Shown here in pieces: positions 16,098 to 24,855 of a DNA stretch of 33,912 nt. Positions within the stretch are counted from its first letter, which is position 1; every line of letters begins with the position of its first letter. Location of the stretch: positions 1 to 33,912 of IMG/VR virus record IMGVR_UViG_3300025327_000106; one strand, written 5' to 3'. The position numbers were made by a program, and so were the translations under genes. This stretch comes from a virus. Below the pieces are notes generated by a model. That model was not told the origin of the DNA. It did no database searches and saw nothing but the letters and a program-made list of their open reading frames with translations.

Positions 16098-16271
16098 ATG
16101 GACTGCAAACAATTATTGATAGAAGCAGGATTTTCAAAGAGAAAAGCAGAGGAACATGCCTCTGCTCTAAATTCTGCTATTGAAAAACATAAAAAGGGGT
16201 GTACTGAAAATTGTAAGTGTAAGGATACCCAAGAAATAAAAAATGAGTATGATCTAAATACAGAAGAATAA
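16098..16271 (+). CDS. Small Cys-containing hypothetical protein
   Basis: A 57-residue ORF starts at ATG 16098 with GAAAGGA ten bases upstream and ends at TAA 16269-16271. It begins MDCKQLLIEAGFSKRKAEEH, a short basic/acidic helix, and carries CTENCKC (Cys35, Cys39, Cys41) which together with Cys3 could bind a metal. It lies between the gp10-like gene and the tail tube gene, in line with the late operon. No family recognised. Confidence 0.5.
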   Translation: MDCKQLLIEAGFSKRKAEEHASALNSAIEKHKKGCTENCKCKDTQEIKNEYDLNTEE

Positions 16272-16289
16272 ATTGGAGGATAAAAGAAA

Positions 16290-16877
16290 ATGACTACCAC
16301 GTTTCAGGGGTACGATGGAGAGATGAGGATTATTTCTTATGGTACTACTCCTTCTACCTCTACAGGCTATCTTGAGCTTTTGTTTTGTGAGATGGATTTT
16401 TCTGGTCCCATTTCTAGACCTAAACGAAATGAAACTTTGATTCTAAATCGAGGCAGATTTGATACGGACGCTCACTATATAGAAGGCAGTGATGAAGACG
16501 TCTATATGCCTCTGCAGTTTACTGTATCATGTAGATTGGCAGATACAGTCCATACAAATGTACTTCATGAGTTGATTTCTGGTGTTACCAAGCTTTCTGG
16601 CACTACTCAACTTTATTCCTGGAAAACTCATACCACTATTAATGGAGTAAGCACTCCAGCATTTGCTGATTCTACTGGTAAGTTTGCTTATAGAGTAGAA
16701 ATGCTGTGGGACGGTGACACTGATTATGGTTTCAGATATGAAGAGGTGTACTTTCAACCTGGACAGCAAACAATCAATGAATCTGCTAACTCATTGATGT
16801 TAAATATGACAGGCATGATTTTTGGTGATGTTACAAGAATCAGTGCCTTTACTTCTGGGGTTACTTCACTGGTTTAA
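16290..16877 (+). CDS. Major tail (tube) protein
   Basis: This 195-residue protein starts after TTGGAGGATAAAAGAAA, a strong site suited to high expression. It is an all-beta, Gly/Thr-rich protein with GYDGEMRIISYG at the start and a middle Trp-rich part (YSWKTHTTINGV, EMLWDGDTDYGFRYEEVYF). It is followed directly by the frameshift chaperone pair and the tape measure gene, the fixed order of siphovirus tail genes. The size matches tail tube subunits. Assignment rests mostly on order. Confidence 0.7.
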   Translation: MTTTFQGYDGEMRIISYGTTPSTSTGYLELLFCEMDFSGPISRPKRNETLILNRGRFDTDAHYIEGSDEDVYMPLQFTVSCRLADTVHTNVLHELISGVTKLSGTTQLYSWKTHTTINGVSTPAFADSTGKFAYRVEMLWDGDTDYGFRYEEVYFQPGQQTINESANSLMLNMTGMIFGDVTRISAFTSGVTSLV

Positions 16878-16907
16878 TTTTATTAACTTTTTAACAAATG
16901 GTGATTT

Positions 16908-17423
16908 ATGTTAGAGATTAAGAAAGAACGTATTACAAAATTGGTTCGTGGTCAAAGTATTTTTCACAGCACTGGAATCTCGGAAATTAAAGTTACCAGA
17001 GATGGTGAAATTGTTTGTTTAGAAATTCCCATTAGGTCTACTGGTGTAAGTGAATTGATTGATGCTTTTAGAGACAAAGCTCCTAAGCCCCCAATGATTA
17101 ATAAGTTGATTGAGCCAGATAGTGAATTAGGGAAAGAATTAAAGATTACAAAGAAGAACGCAATTAAGATCTTTGATTTTACCAATGAAATCTATTTGAA
17201 AGAAAAAGAAAAGCACGATTCACAATTAGGAATTGCCATTGTAGTAAAAGGGTTGGACTTTGACATCACAAATGAAGATGGAACCGTCATTTCTTCCCAA
17301 GAAGAGAAAATTGCAGCCTTAAAAGATATGGGCATGTCTGGAGAACAATTCACTCAACTGGTAACTGATATTACCTCTTTAACCAAGTGGTCAGCGGAGG
17401 AACGTACCAATTTTTTAGGATAG
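16908..17423 (+). CDS. Tail assembly chaperone (gpG-like)
   Basis: This 171-residue protein is charged and helical and lies between tail tube and tape measure genes, the fixed place of the chaperone that keeps the tape measure in solution during assembly. It starts at ATG 16908 with the weak TGGTGATTT ahead. Its last codons AAT TTT TTA GGA TAG contain a slippery heptamer, so a share of ribosomes should shift to give the longer GT product. No family motif beyond position was identified. Confidence 0.7.
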   Translation: MLEIKKERITKLVRGQSIFHSTGISEIKVTRDGEIVCLEIPIRSTGVSELIDAFRDKAPKPPMINKLIEPDSELGKELKITKKNAIKIFDFTNEIYLKEKEKHDSQLGIAIVVKGLDFDITNEDGTVISSQEEKIAALKDMGMSGEQFTQLVTDITSLTKWSAEERTNFLG

Positions 17424-17692
17424 AGATGGGTCTTGGCAACATCAAAGATCCAGATCCTAAGAAAAGAACTCCGGTTTTTGAGAGGATCACACCACTTGAA
17501 ATAGAAATGAAAATTTGCTGTGAATATCTTCACATAACTCACCAAGAATATAAAGCTTTACCTTCTGAAGAGAGAGTAAAGCTTTTATTATATGAAGAGA
17601 TGCAAAGATCTCGTACAAATGACGAAGCAAAACAAATGAAGAACAAGAATAAAAGCACCAAAGGTCCTGAACTTAATGGGAAAAGAAAATAG
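16908..17692 (+). CDS. Frameshifted tail assembly chaperone fusion (gpGT-like)
   Basis: A -1 shift at TTTTTTA (17411-17417) joins the first 170 codons of the chaperone to a 91-residue extension ending at the TAG at 17690-17692, for a 261-residue product. The extension continues RIEMGLGNIKDPDPKKR after the slip and is basic and helical with a Lys-rich end. In lambda and relatives, the T part binds the tail tube subunit while G binds the tape measure. The extension has no convincing own start (an ATG at 17426 lacks a good ribosome site). Confidence 0.75.
17411..17417 (+). promoter_or_regulatory. Programmed -1 frameshift site TTTTTTA
   Basis: The heptamer T TTT TTA sits in the correct phase, with zero-frame codons TTT and TTA, two codons before the zero-frame TAG at 17421. 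After slipping, the reading frame stays open for 91 codons. The heptamer follows the X-XXY-YYZ rule with X=Y=T and Z=A. No strong downstream stem was sought by computation. Confidence 0.8.
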
Positions 17693-17722
17693 TAATACTA
17701 CTTATATTAGGGAATTAATATA

Positions 17723-20700
17723 ATGGGTGCATCAGACATAATTGTAAAAGTTGGGGCAGATTTAGCTGGTTTCAAATCATCCATGCAGGAGGTTGGCGGT
17801 ATTGCTGAAACATCTATTAAGCCAGCATCCGTAGCAATTGATTTGTTGAAAAAGGGACTGATTGGTCTTGGTGCTGCACTTACAACTGTATCAATTATTG
17901 GTGCCCGTTATGAACAAACGTTGATTGAAACTGCCACTGTAGCAGGTGCGTTTGGTGATGAACTTAAAAATCTTGAAAACAGTTCTCGTAGTTTAGCAAC
18001 AACTACGGCATTCTCAGCTAGAGAAGTGGTTGGGGCGTATTACGATCTTGCATGCTTACCTCCTGGTGAATTTATTCTTGGTGGGGATTTTAGAGTTCAT
18101 CCAATAGAACAATTTCCAGAAATTGATATTATTGGAAATAACGGGTTACCTCAAGCAATAAAAGAATTTACCAACAGAAAATGTAGTGAAGGTACCTTAT
18201 ATAAAATAAAACCCAGAAACTTGAGACCTTTTAAAGTTACTGGTAACCATCCTATTTATGCAATTAAGGGCAAAAAATGCAAAGGCAGTATTTGTAAACC
18301 ATCTTGTACCAAAGGTTCAAATTGTACAAGAAATTATTGGGAGAAGTACACACCTGAATGGATAAGATCAGAAGATTTAGAGCAAGGGGATATTTTACTT
18401 CAACCGATAATTAAAGAAGAGAGGGATATTCCTATAGAATGGGATATAGTTTCTTGCGCCTATAATAGGGGATTTGATCATGATAAATTACCAAAACAAG
18501 TTGATGAGAATTTTGCTTATTTTTTAGGTTTGTTTCTTGGCAATGGATGGGCTGATAAAAACCAAGAAAGAGTTTACTGTGCAATTTCTAAAAAAGAAAC
18601 AGAAAAATGGTTTATTGAGTATGTAAATAGTTTAGGATACACCCATCAAATTCGGGAAATGCAAAACTGCAATCAAATTTGTTTTTGGTCTGCTCCAATT
18701 GCAAGGTTAATTCATAAATGGATTGGTAGTGGAGCAGAGAACAAAAGAATCCCTCCTGAATTGTTTTACGCAAAAAAGAATATAATAATTGCTTTTTTAA
18801 AAGGTTACTTAGACACCGATGGTTGTTTGTTTTATGCTAATAATCGTCCCATAATCAGTATCTCAACAATTTCTCCTCATATCGCTTATTTTATTAATTA
18901 TTTATCCGCAAAAATTGGGGATGTTTTCAGTATAGTCTTTGATGATAAAGAAAAAAATGGCAGAACACATAGGCTAATGCCAAGTGGATATTATTCTGAA
19001 TTAAAAGATAGTTACACTATTAAAAATAGTAGCAAATCGTTTATATCCCAATTTTACAACCTAAAAACTGATTGTGTTGAGTGTGGGTACAAAAAAGCTT
19101 GGATAAGTAATGGTTTTGTTCATTATCCAATCCTAAAAATTGATTTAGAAGTATATTATGGGCAAGTTTATAATTTTGAAACTGAGGATAATACATATTC
19201 AACGGGAGTAATTGTTCATAACTCTTCAGGAATGTCCGCAACTCAAATCATAGCCTCTGGAGAACATGCAGCAAAACTGGCAGGAGCCACAAATGCAGAG
19301 ATGTCCGAAGCTACCCATATTTTAGCATCGGCTTTACGCATGTTTAACATTGAAGCAGATGATAGTAGACGTGTAACAGACACTTTTACTACAGCAATAT
19401 CTAAGTCTCTTTTAACCATGGACAAGTTAACTATTGCCTTCAGATATGCTGGTGCTACTGGTTCTTCATTAGGGTGGTCAATTGAAGAGACTACAGCAGC
19501 AATATCTAAACTAACCGATCTTGGCCTGACTGGCGAAATTGCGGGAACAAACATCAGATCTGCCATGTCTCATCTAATGCGACAAACAACTGAAATGACA
19601 GAAGAATTAGAAAAGTTAGGAATGACATATGCAGAAATTAATCCTCAAACAAAGGGGTTTGGAGATATATTAAACGCTTTAAGTAAACATTCTTTCACTG
19701 CTGCTAATGCTATTAAAGTATTTGGTGTAGAATCTGGCTTGAACATGAAAAACTTGGTTGACAAAGCCAGAGAAGGCACATTGAAATTTGAAGAATTTGT
19801 AGAGATGATCAAGGAAGGTCAAAAAGGAATAGGCACTACTGCTGAAATGTATGACCGTATGATGGACACTTTCCAAAATCAATGGAAGGTGATGGTTAAC
19901 AGTTTAATGGAATTAGCTTTGGTCTTCTTTGATACATTTAAAGAAGAAGGTAAAGATGTTTTTACCAGAATGGCAGAAAGAATTAAAGAATTTGCTGAAT
20001 ATGTGAAAACAAACAAACATGTTTTTGAAGATTTAATAAGTATAATGTTAAAGCTTGTAGAATATACAGGCATAGCTATAGTTAAATTGGGTGAATTTGC
20101 TACTGGTTTTGTTGATTTTTTCACTTTTTCAACTGTTAGAAAACAATTGGATGAGGTCATTGCAAAAAGTGAAAAATTAAAAGAATTAGAGTATGAAATG
20201 GGTAGAGGTCATGGGAGTCGTGCCCAAAATGCCGAACGACTTATGAAAGCTATGGATGGTGATAAAGAAGCAATAGACTCCCTCAATAAGTCCTTTGAAA
20301 AATCCACCGAATTGACTAAGGAACAAAATAAAGTTATTGATGATGCTATTGAAACTCGTGAACGAATGCTTCAAATGCTTGATAAAACTGTGGAACGACA
20401 TAATGTGTCATCAAAAAAACAAAAAGAGGTTGTTAAAGTTACCAAAGAAGTTGTAGAAGTTAATGAAGAGGCAAATTATGGAGTACAGGCTCTTTATTCT
20501 GGTATTGATGAACTGGTTGAGAGTTGGGAAAAAGAATACCTTGCAGAACAAAAGTCACGAATTGAAAAGCAAAGAATGCATTTGGAAATGCAAAAGTTAA
20601 TTGATGACCATGCGGAGTTAATGAAAGAGTTGATCGTATCAACTGATCTACAAACCAAGTATACTGAAAAAACCCAATATTCTTTTATTTCAGGATGGAA

Positions 20701-22189
20701 AGAAGCCTTTGATGCGTTTAGAAAAGGATCTGATGAAGCAGAGTTAGATTCTTTTCTTATGGATGGTACAATGTCTGATTTGGGTAAAAAGTTTACTGAA
20801 GAACTTTCCGATACTTTTGGGCAGAATTTTTATAGCATAATTACCGGGGAATTTGATTCCATTGATGATGCATGGATATCTCTTGCTGATAGTATGTTAA
20901 AAACCTGGACCAATGTATTAGGGGATATGACAGTTCAGTGGTTAAAGGAAGGAGATAACTGGAAAGTCGGTGTGGGTGGAGTATTAGGGGGGGTTGTCGG
21001 CAGTCAAATAGGATCAATAGCTAATCCAGGAAATAAAAATGCCCAAACAGGAGGGATGCTCGGGGGGGCTTTAGGTGGGGGTCTTGGAACTTATTTTGGT
21101 GGTCCTTGGGGGGGAGCTGCTGGAACTGTTGTTGGCGGTTTACTTGGTACAGGTATCGGTGGTCTGTTTGGTGGAAGTGATCATCCTGATAGAGTAGAAA
21201 TAAATAATGGATGGATGAACTATAACAGAAAAACAGATAGATTCAGAGGATCTTCTAATCTTGATGTTAATAGTGATTTTGCTGGAGGAGCACCAGCTAT
21301 AGGTAAAAAATTAACAGATTATTTAAAAGGTGTTGGAGAGCAATTTCAAACAATTCCTACTGAGTTCCGAAGAGAATTTGAAGAAGTGTTTTCTGCAACA
21401 CCCATCGATTTTGGTGGGTTATGGGAAAGTCAAGATGAAATGTTGGCTACTTGGGACACACGGGTTAAAGCAGCTACAGAATCTACTGCCAAAGCACTTG
21501 GATATGCCTCATTAGAGGCGTACCAAGAATTCATGGAAAAGTTTGAAGCAATGTCTCAACAGTCAGCAAATATGATTGCCGATGCTTTTAACTCTACTGT
21601 AAGTGCAGACAATGCTAGCTTTTCAAAGTTTACTTATAATTTAAAACAAAATATTTATGAAAGTGTAAAGGGGGGTCTCCTGGAAGCTTTCATGAAGACT
21701 GAAGTTTATCGTTCTGCAATTAGACCATTTATTGATAACTTTTCTAAACAAATTGAAAAAGCCACAATAGATGGAGTATTTGACCCTTCTAAATTTAAAG
21801 TTGGCGCTGCTTTTGATGAACAAATAGATTTCAAATCTCTTGAAAGTATTTATAATTTAATGACAAATTATTTGGGTAAAATAAATCAAACTTTAGGAAC
21901 TGATTTTGACAACATGCATGCTCCTGTGGAAGGCAGAGCCAAAGGAGGAAGGGTTGTTAGGGGTAAAAAGTATGTTGTTGGTGAGAAAGGTCCAGAAGAA
22001 TTTGTTCCTGGTCAAAACGGCTTTATAAATCCTAATGGATCTTCAGGGAATATGATTTTTATAAATCGTGGTGTTTTGACAGAATCAGATTTTTTCAAAC
22101 GGGGAATGCGAAATTATCAAGATCTTAAACAACAAGATACTTTTTCCACCATTGATACAAGTTCCCAAGGTATCAGGAGTCTTAGATGA
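17723..22189 (+). CDS. Tail tape measure protein interrupted by an intein
   Basis: The 1488-residue precursor holds a 390-residue intein at residues 111-500, leaving a 1098-residue tape measure protein. The N-extein ends GAYYDLA and the C-extein starts SSGMSATQII, which join into the DLASSGMSA text typical of TP901-like tape measure proteins. The mature protein is helical, with a hydrophobic helix near residue 46-61, a charged coiled-coil zone (about 880-990) and a Gly-rich stretch (about 1080-1155, GGALGGGLG and similar) that could insert in a membrane. The tape measure sets tail length and helps DNA cross the cell envelope. The gene ends in TGA overlapping the next ATG. Confidence 0.85.
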   Translation: MGASDIIVKVGADLAGFKSSMQEVGGIAETSIKPASVAIDLLKKGLIGLGAALTTVSIIGARYEQTLIETATVAGAFGDELKNLENSSRSLATTTAFSAREVVGAYYDLACLPPGEFILGGDFRVHPIEQFPEIDIIGNNGLPQAIKEFTNRKCSEGTLYKIKPRNLRPFKVTGNHPIYAIKGKKCKGSICKPSCTKGSNCTRNYWEKYTPEWIRSEDLEQGDILLQPIIKEERDIPIEWDIVSCAYNRGFDHDKLPKQVDENFAYFLGLFLGNGWADKNQERVYCAISKKETEKWFIEYVNSLGYTHQIREMQNCNQICFWSAPIARLIHKWIGSGAENKRIPPELFYAKKNIIIAFLKGYLDTDGCLFYANNRPIISISTISPHIAYFINYLSAKIGDVFSIVFDDKEKNGRTHRLMPSGYYSELKDSYTIKNSSKSFISQFYNLKTDCVECGYKKAWISNGFVHYPILKIDLEVYYGQVYNFETEDNTYSTGVIVHNSSGMSATQIIASGEHAAKLAGATNAEMSEATHILASALRMFNIEADDSRRVTDTFTTAISKSLLTMDKLTIAFRYAGATGSSLGWSIEETTAAISKLTDLGLTGEIAGTNIRSAMSHLMRQTTEMTEELEKLGMTYAEINPQTKGFGDILNALSKHSFTAANAIKVFGVESGLNMKNLVDKAREGTLKFEEFVEMIKEGQKGIGTTAEMYDRMMDTFQNQWKVMVNSLMELALVFFDTFKEEGKDVFTRMAERIKEFAEYVKTNKHVFEDLISIMLKLVEYTGIAIVKLGEFATGFVDFFTFSTVRKQLDEVIAKSEKLKELEYEMGRGHGSRAQNAERLMKAMDGDKEAIDSLNKSFEKSTELTKEQNKVIDDAIETRERMLQMLDKTVERHNVSSKKQKEVVKVTKEVVEVNEEANYGVQALYSGIDELVESWEKEYLAEQKSRIEKQRMHLEMQKLIDDHAELMKELIVSTDLQTKYTEKTQYSFISGWKEAFDAFRKGSDEAELDSFLMDGTMSDLGKKFTEELSDTFGQNFYSIITGEFDSIDDAWISLADSMLKTWTNVLGDMTVQWLKEGDNWKVGVGGVLGGVVGSQIGSIANPGNKNAQTGGMLGGALGGGLGTYFGGPWGGAAGTVVGGLLGTGIGGLFGGSDHPDRVEINNGWMNYNRKTDRFRGSSNLDVNSDFAGGAPAIGKKLTDYLKGVGEQFQTIPTEFRREFEEVFSATPIDFGGLWESQDEMLATWDTRVKAATESTAKALGYASLEAYQEFMEKFEAMSQQSANMIADAFNSTVSADNASFSKFTYNLKQNIYESVKGGLLEAFMKTEVYRSAIRPFIDNFSKQIEKATIDGVFDPSKFKVGAAFDEQIDFKSLESIYNLMTNYLGKINQTLGTDFDNMHAPVEGRAKGGRVVRGKKYVVGEKGPEEFVPGQNGFINPNGSSGNMIFINRGVLTESDFFKRGMRNYQDLKQQDTFSTIDTSSQGIRSLR
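18053..19222 (+). mobile_element. Intein with LAGLIDADG homing endonuclease in the tape measure gene
   Basis: The element encodes 390 residues from Cys1 (CLPPGEFIL, block A) to the final His-Asn, followed by Ser as the +1 residue (VIVHN then SSG). Block B is VTGNHPI with Thr63 and His66. Two LAGLIDADG-type helices are visible: FLGLFLGNGWAD and FLKGYLDTDGCLF, in the spacing of a single-chain dodecapeptide endonuclease. Block F/G text VYNFETEDNTYSTGVIVHN closes it. All residues needed for self-splicing are present, so splicing and perhaps homing look possible. A four-Cys insertion follows block B. Confidence 0.92.
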
Positions 22190-24852
22190 AATCTAAAATA
22201 ATTGTCTCCAGTTTAATAGAACCAGAAAACTTTCTATTCACCCCTGAACAGGCAGGCCCATATATAGATCAGCCTAAAGTTCAGTCTTCTGGAAATACTG
22301 GTGAATTTAGGTTAATTTCAAGGGGAGATTTTGATAACAACATAAATGATTTTATTTTTCATAGTTTTGCTACTGCTAATAGTGCTACTTATGGAGAAGT
22401 TGTTGATTCCAGATTAAAAATGTTTGGTGATGAATTTTTTATAGGAGCAACTGTAGGAGTTGGATCAGATGTTTATGGACCTTTCAAGGTAATTGATTTT
22501 TCCCAATCTGGGGGAACCCTTTATGTTCAGGCTCCTGGTTTTTATACCGTTTCAGTTAATGTTAGTTATACATTAACTGCATCATACAATAATAAAAAGT
22601 TTTTGGTTCATTTGACTTCTGAAGGTGATGCAGGAGATGCACGGTTTAAGTGGTCTCCTGATGGGGGAGCTAATTATTTTGGAAGAAATAATCCTAATGC
22701 GGCTAATTGGCTAGGTGTTAGTGCTGTTCTTGAAATGACAAATGGTGCTTTTCCTATTACTGTAACTCATCATATGATTAGTCCTATTGTGCAAGCTGCT
22801 GATGGGGATCTTCTTGTTGCGGCATATAATAGAACTTTGTCCTTTACAAAACTGACATCTTCTGAAAACAGGGGTCTGCAATTTGTTCCTAATCCTAATG
22901 ATTATATTTTATATGATCCTGCTATAAATGTGACTGAATATAATTACCCTATTGGTTTACTTCGTTTTAAATACAATCGGACTTATAAAAACAGAATAAT
23001 GTTTTATGAAGTAAATGGTTATGGAGTTAATAAAAATTATTATCTCCGAGCATTGCACTCTGATGATAATGGGGAAACATGGAATAATTCTGGAATTTCT
23101 GTGCCTTTTGCAGTTAGTGCAACTTATGGAGTTACCACAACTAGAACTTCACAGATAACAGAACTTCCTGATGGTAAAGTAATTCTACCTTTTATTACTT
23201 CTAATGGATCTGGTAATGGCATTGCTTGTTTGACGTCTTATGATGGATTAAACTTTACTAGTGAAATACCAATATATACCAATGATCTAATCATTAAGGA
23301 TTCAGTTGGAATTACAGTTTCAGATGAAGGAAGAATTTTTTGTTTTTATACTCACGGTGGTATTAGTGGCATATCCGGAAGTACACATAAATTATATTAC
23401 ATTTATTCTGATAATAATTTCCAAAGCGTTGCTAATGATACGAATGCTATTAGAATTGGATCAACAGTCACCGGCAGTTTAAGACATCCATTTGGATTTA
23501 AAGATATAAATGGAGATTTGTATGTTTTTTGTGAGGAAACTATTAGTGGTGCTACTAGACCTCATATAGTGTTTTTTAGATCGGCAGACAGTGGTGATAC
23601 TTGGGGAAGTAAAACAGTAGTGGTTTCAGAACTTTCTACATCTAAAGGTCAAGGCTGTGAAAGGCCCTATGTTACCCTAGTTGACGGACATGAAATTGTT
23701 ATGTCCTATATATCAGCTTCTTCTTCCCCTGTAAACTATGGAACTACAAAAATAATTAGAAGAGGAATGTGGGAAAAGTATTCTACATCCACAGGATGTC
23801 CTGTAGCTTCTGGCAGAACAGAACAAAAATTAGTAAATGATGTTGGAATTGAATGGTTAGGAGGTAATGGATCAATTGGGGACAGTTGGTTATTTTCTCC
23901 TAAATATAAATATGCATCATCAAATATTATATCTGATTCCCCCAACATAATTTGGAAATCTGTACATGATAGCGTTACATGTGAATTGATAATAGATATG
24001 GGTCCTACAAGAGGATATTTTGTTGATGGTGTAGCGTTATTCAATTGTAATTTCTCTTCTTGTTCAGTTCAATTAAACTCTGCAAACACTTGGGGATCTC
24101 CATATGAAAGTAAAAACATCTCCTTTACTTTAGGATCTGGATCTATTGAAGGAGGAATATCCCGTACAGTCATAAGAACAAATTCAACAGTTGCAAATAG
24201 GAATGATCATGAATTGAAAGGTTTGTTTTGCCATATAACTTCAGGAGTTTCTGCTGGTTATGTTTTTAGGATTTTAGATAACATTAATATTGGTACAGAG
24301 CGAAATGTCAATGACAGAAAATACCAAATATTTTTAGATGCTGATGTAAATTTAACTGGAGCTTTAATAGACGGAACAACTTTTGAAATTTACCAAAACA
24401 GCATTTGGGTGGAAATGCCTTATGATGTAACAAATAATAGTAGATATATCCGTATTTATATCCCTTCTCAAGGCTCCCCTGATGGATATTACCAGATTGG
24501 AAATGCTATCCTTGGAAAAATAACTACTCTTGATAATACTTGGGATTGGTCTAGCTATGATCAAGACCATGATATTAATGTTTCCCTCCTTAGAGCTTTG
24601 GGTGGAGGTATGACTCCTGTTGACCATGGCAACACAAAAAGAAAATTTAATCTAACATGGGATAAAAGCGAAAACAGTTACAAACAAATAAAAAGCATAG
24701 TTAATTTTGTAAGAGGAAAGAACATTGCTTTAATACCTGAAAGTTCTTCTTCTACAGAAGTGTATCTGGTTAAGCAGTCTGGATCAATTAAACAAAGTTT
24801 TCAATATGGAAATAAGTGGAATTTGTCTGTTCAATTTGAAGAAAGTGTCTAA
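22186..24852 (+). CDS. Distal-tail-like protein with inserted sialidase-like beta-propeller
   Basis: This 888-residue protein overlaps the tape measure stop by four bases. Residues about 170-530 contain propeller-type blades with two canonical Asp-boxes (S-x-D-x-G-x-T-W at 292-299 and 466-473), degenerate ones such as SYDGLNF, and strand text of the form TELPDGKVILPF and TLVDGHEIVMSY. This is the sialidase/BNR fold. The Arg expected in the first RIP motif is replaced (MISPIVQAADG), so activity is uncertain. The C-terminal 100 residues (from DHDINVSLLRALGGG to LIPES) look like the tail-associated domain of distal tail proteins. It likely forms the tail tip, with the propeller contacting host glycans. 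Confidence 0.6.
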   Translation: MKSKIIVSSLIEPENFLFTPEQAGPYIDQPKVQSSGNTGEFRLISRGDFDNNINDFIFHSFATANSATYGEVVDSRLKMFGDEFFIGATVGVGSDVYGPFKVIDFSQSGGTLYVQAPGFYTVSVNVSYTLTASYNNKKFLVHLTSEGDAGDARFKWSPDGGANYFGRNNPNAANWLGVSAVLEMTNGAFPITVTHHMISPIVQAADGDLLVAAYNRTLSFTKLTSSENRGLQFVPNPNDYILYDPAINVTEYNYPIGLLRFKYNRTYKNRIMFYEVNGYGVNKNYYLRALHSDDNGETWNNSGISVPFAVSATYGVTTTRTSQITELPDGKVILPFITSNGSGNGIACLTSYDGLNFTSEIPIYTNDLIIKDSVGITVSDEGRIFCFYTHGGISGISGSTHKLYYIYSDNNFQSVANDTNAIRIGSTVTGSLRHPFGFKDINGDLYVFCEETISGATRPHIVFFRSADSGDTWGSKTVVVSELSTSKGQGCERPYVTLVDGHEIVMSYISASSSPVNYGTTKIIRRGMWEKYSTSTGCPVASGRTEQKLVNDVGIEWLGGNGSIGDSWLFSPKYKYASSNIISDSPNIIWKSVHDSVTCELIIDMGPTRGYFVDGVALFNCNFSSCSVQLNSANTWGSPYESKNISFTLGSGSIEGGISRTVIRTNSTVANRNDHELKGLFCHITSGVSAGYVFRILDNINIGTERNVNDRKYQIFLDADVNLTGALIDGTTFEIYQNSIWVEMPYDVTNNSRYIRIYIPSQGSPDGYYQIGNAILGKITTLDNTWDWSSYDQDHDINVSLLRALGGGMTPVDHGNTKRKFNLTWDKSENSYKQIKSIVNFVRGKNIALIPESSSSTEVYLVKQSGSIKQSFQYGNKWNLSVQFEESV

Positions 24853-24855
24853 AAT

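Noticed and set aside
17387-17425. Independent start codon for the T part of the tail chaperone
   Set aside because: The GTG at 17387 and ATG at 17426 lack proper ribosome sites, while the slippery heptamer is in perfect phase.
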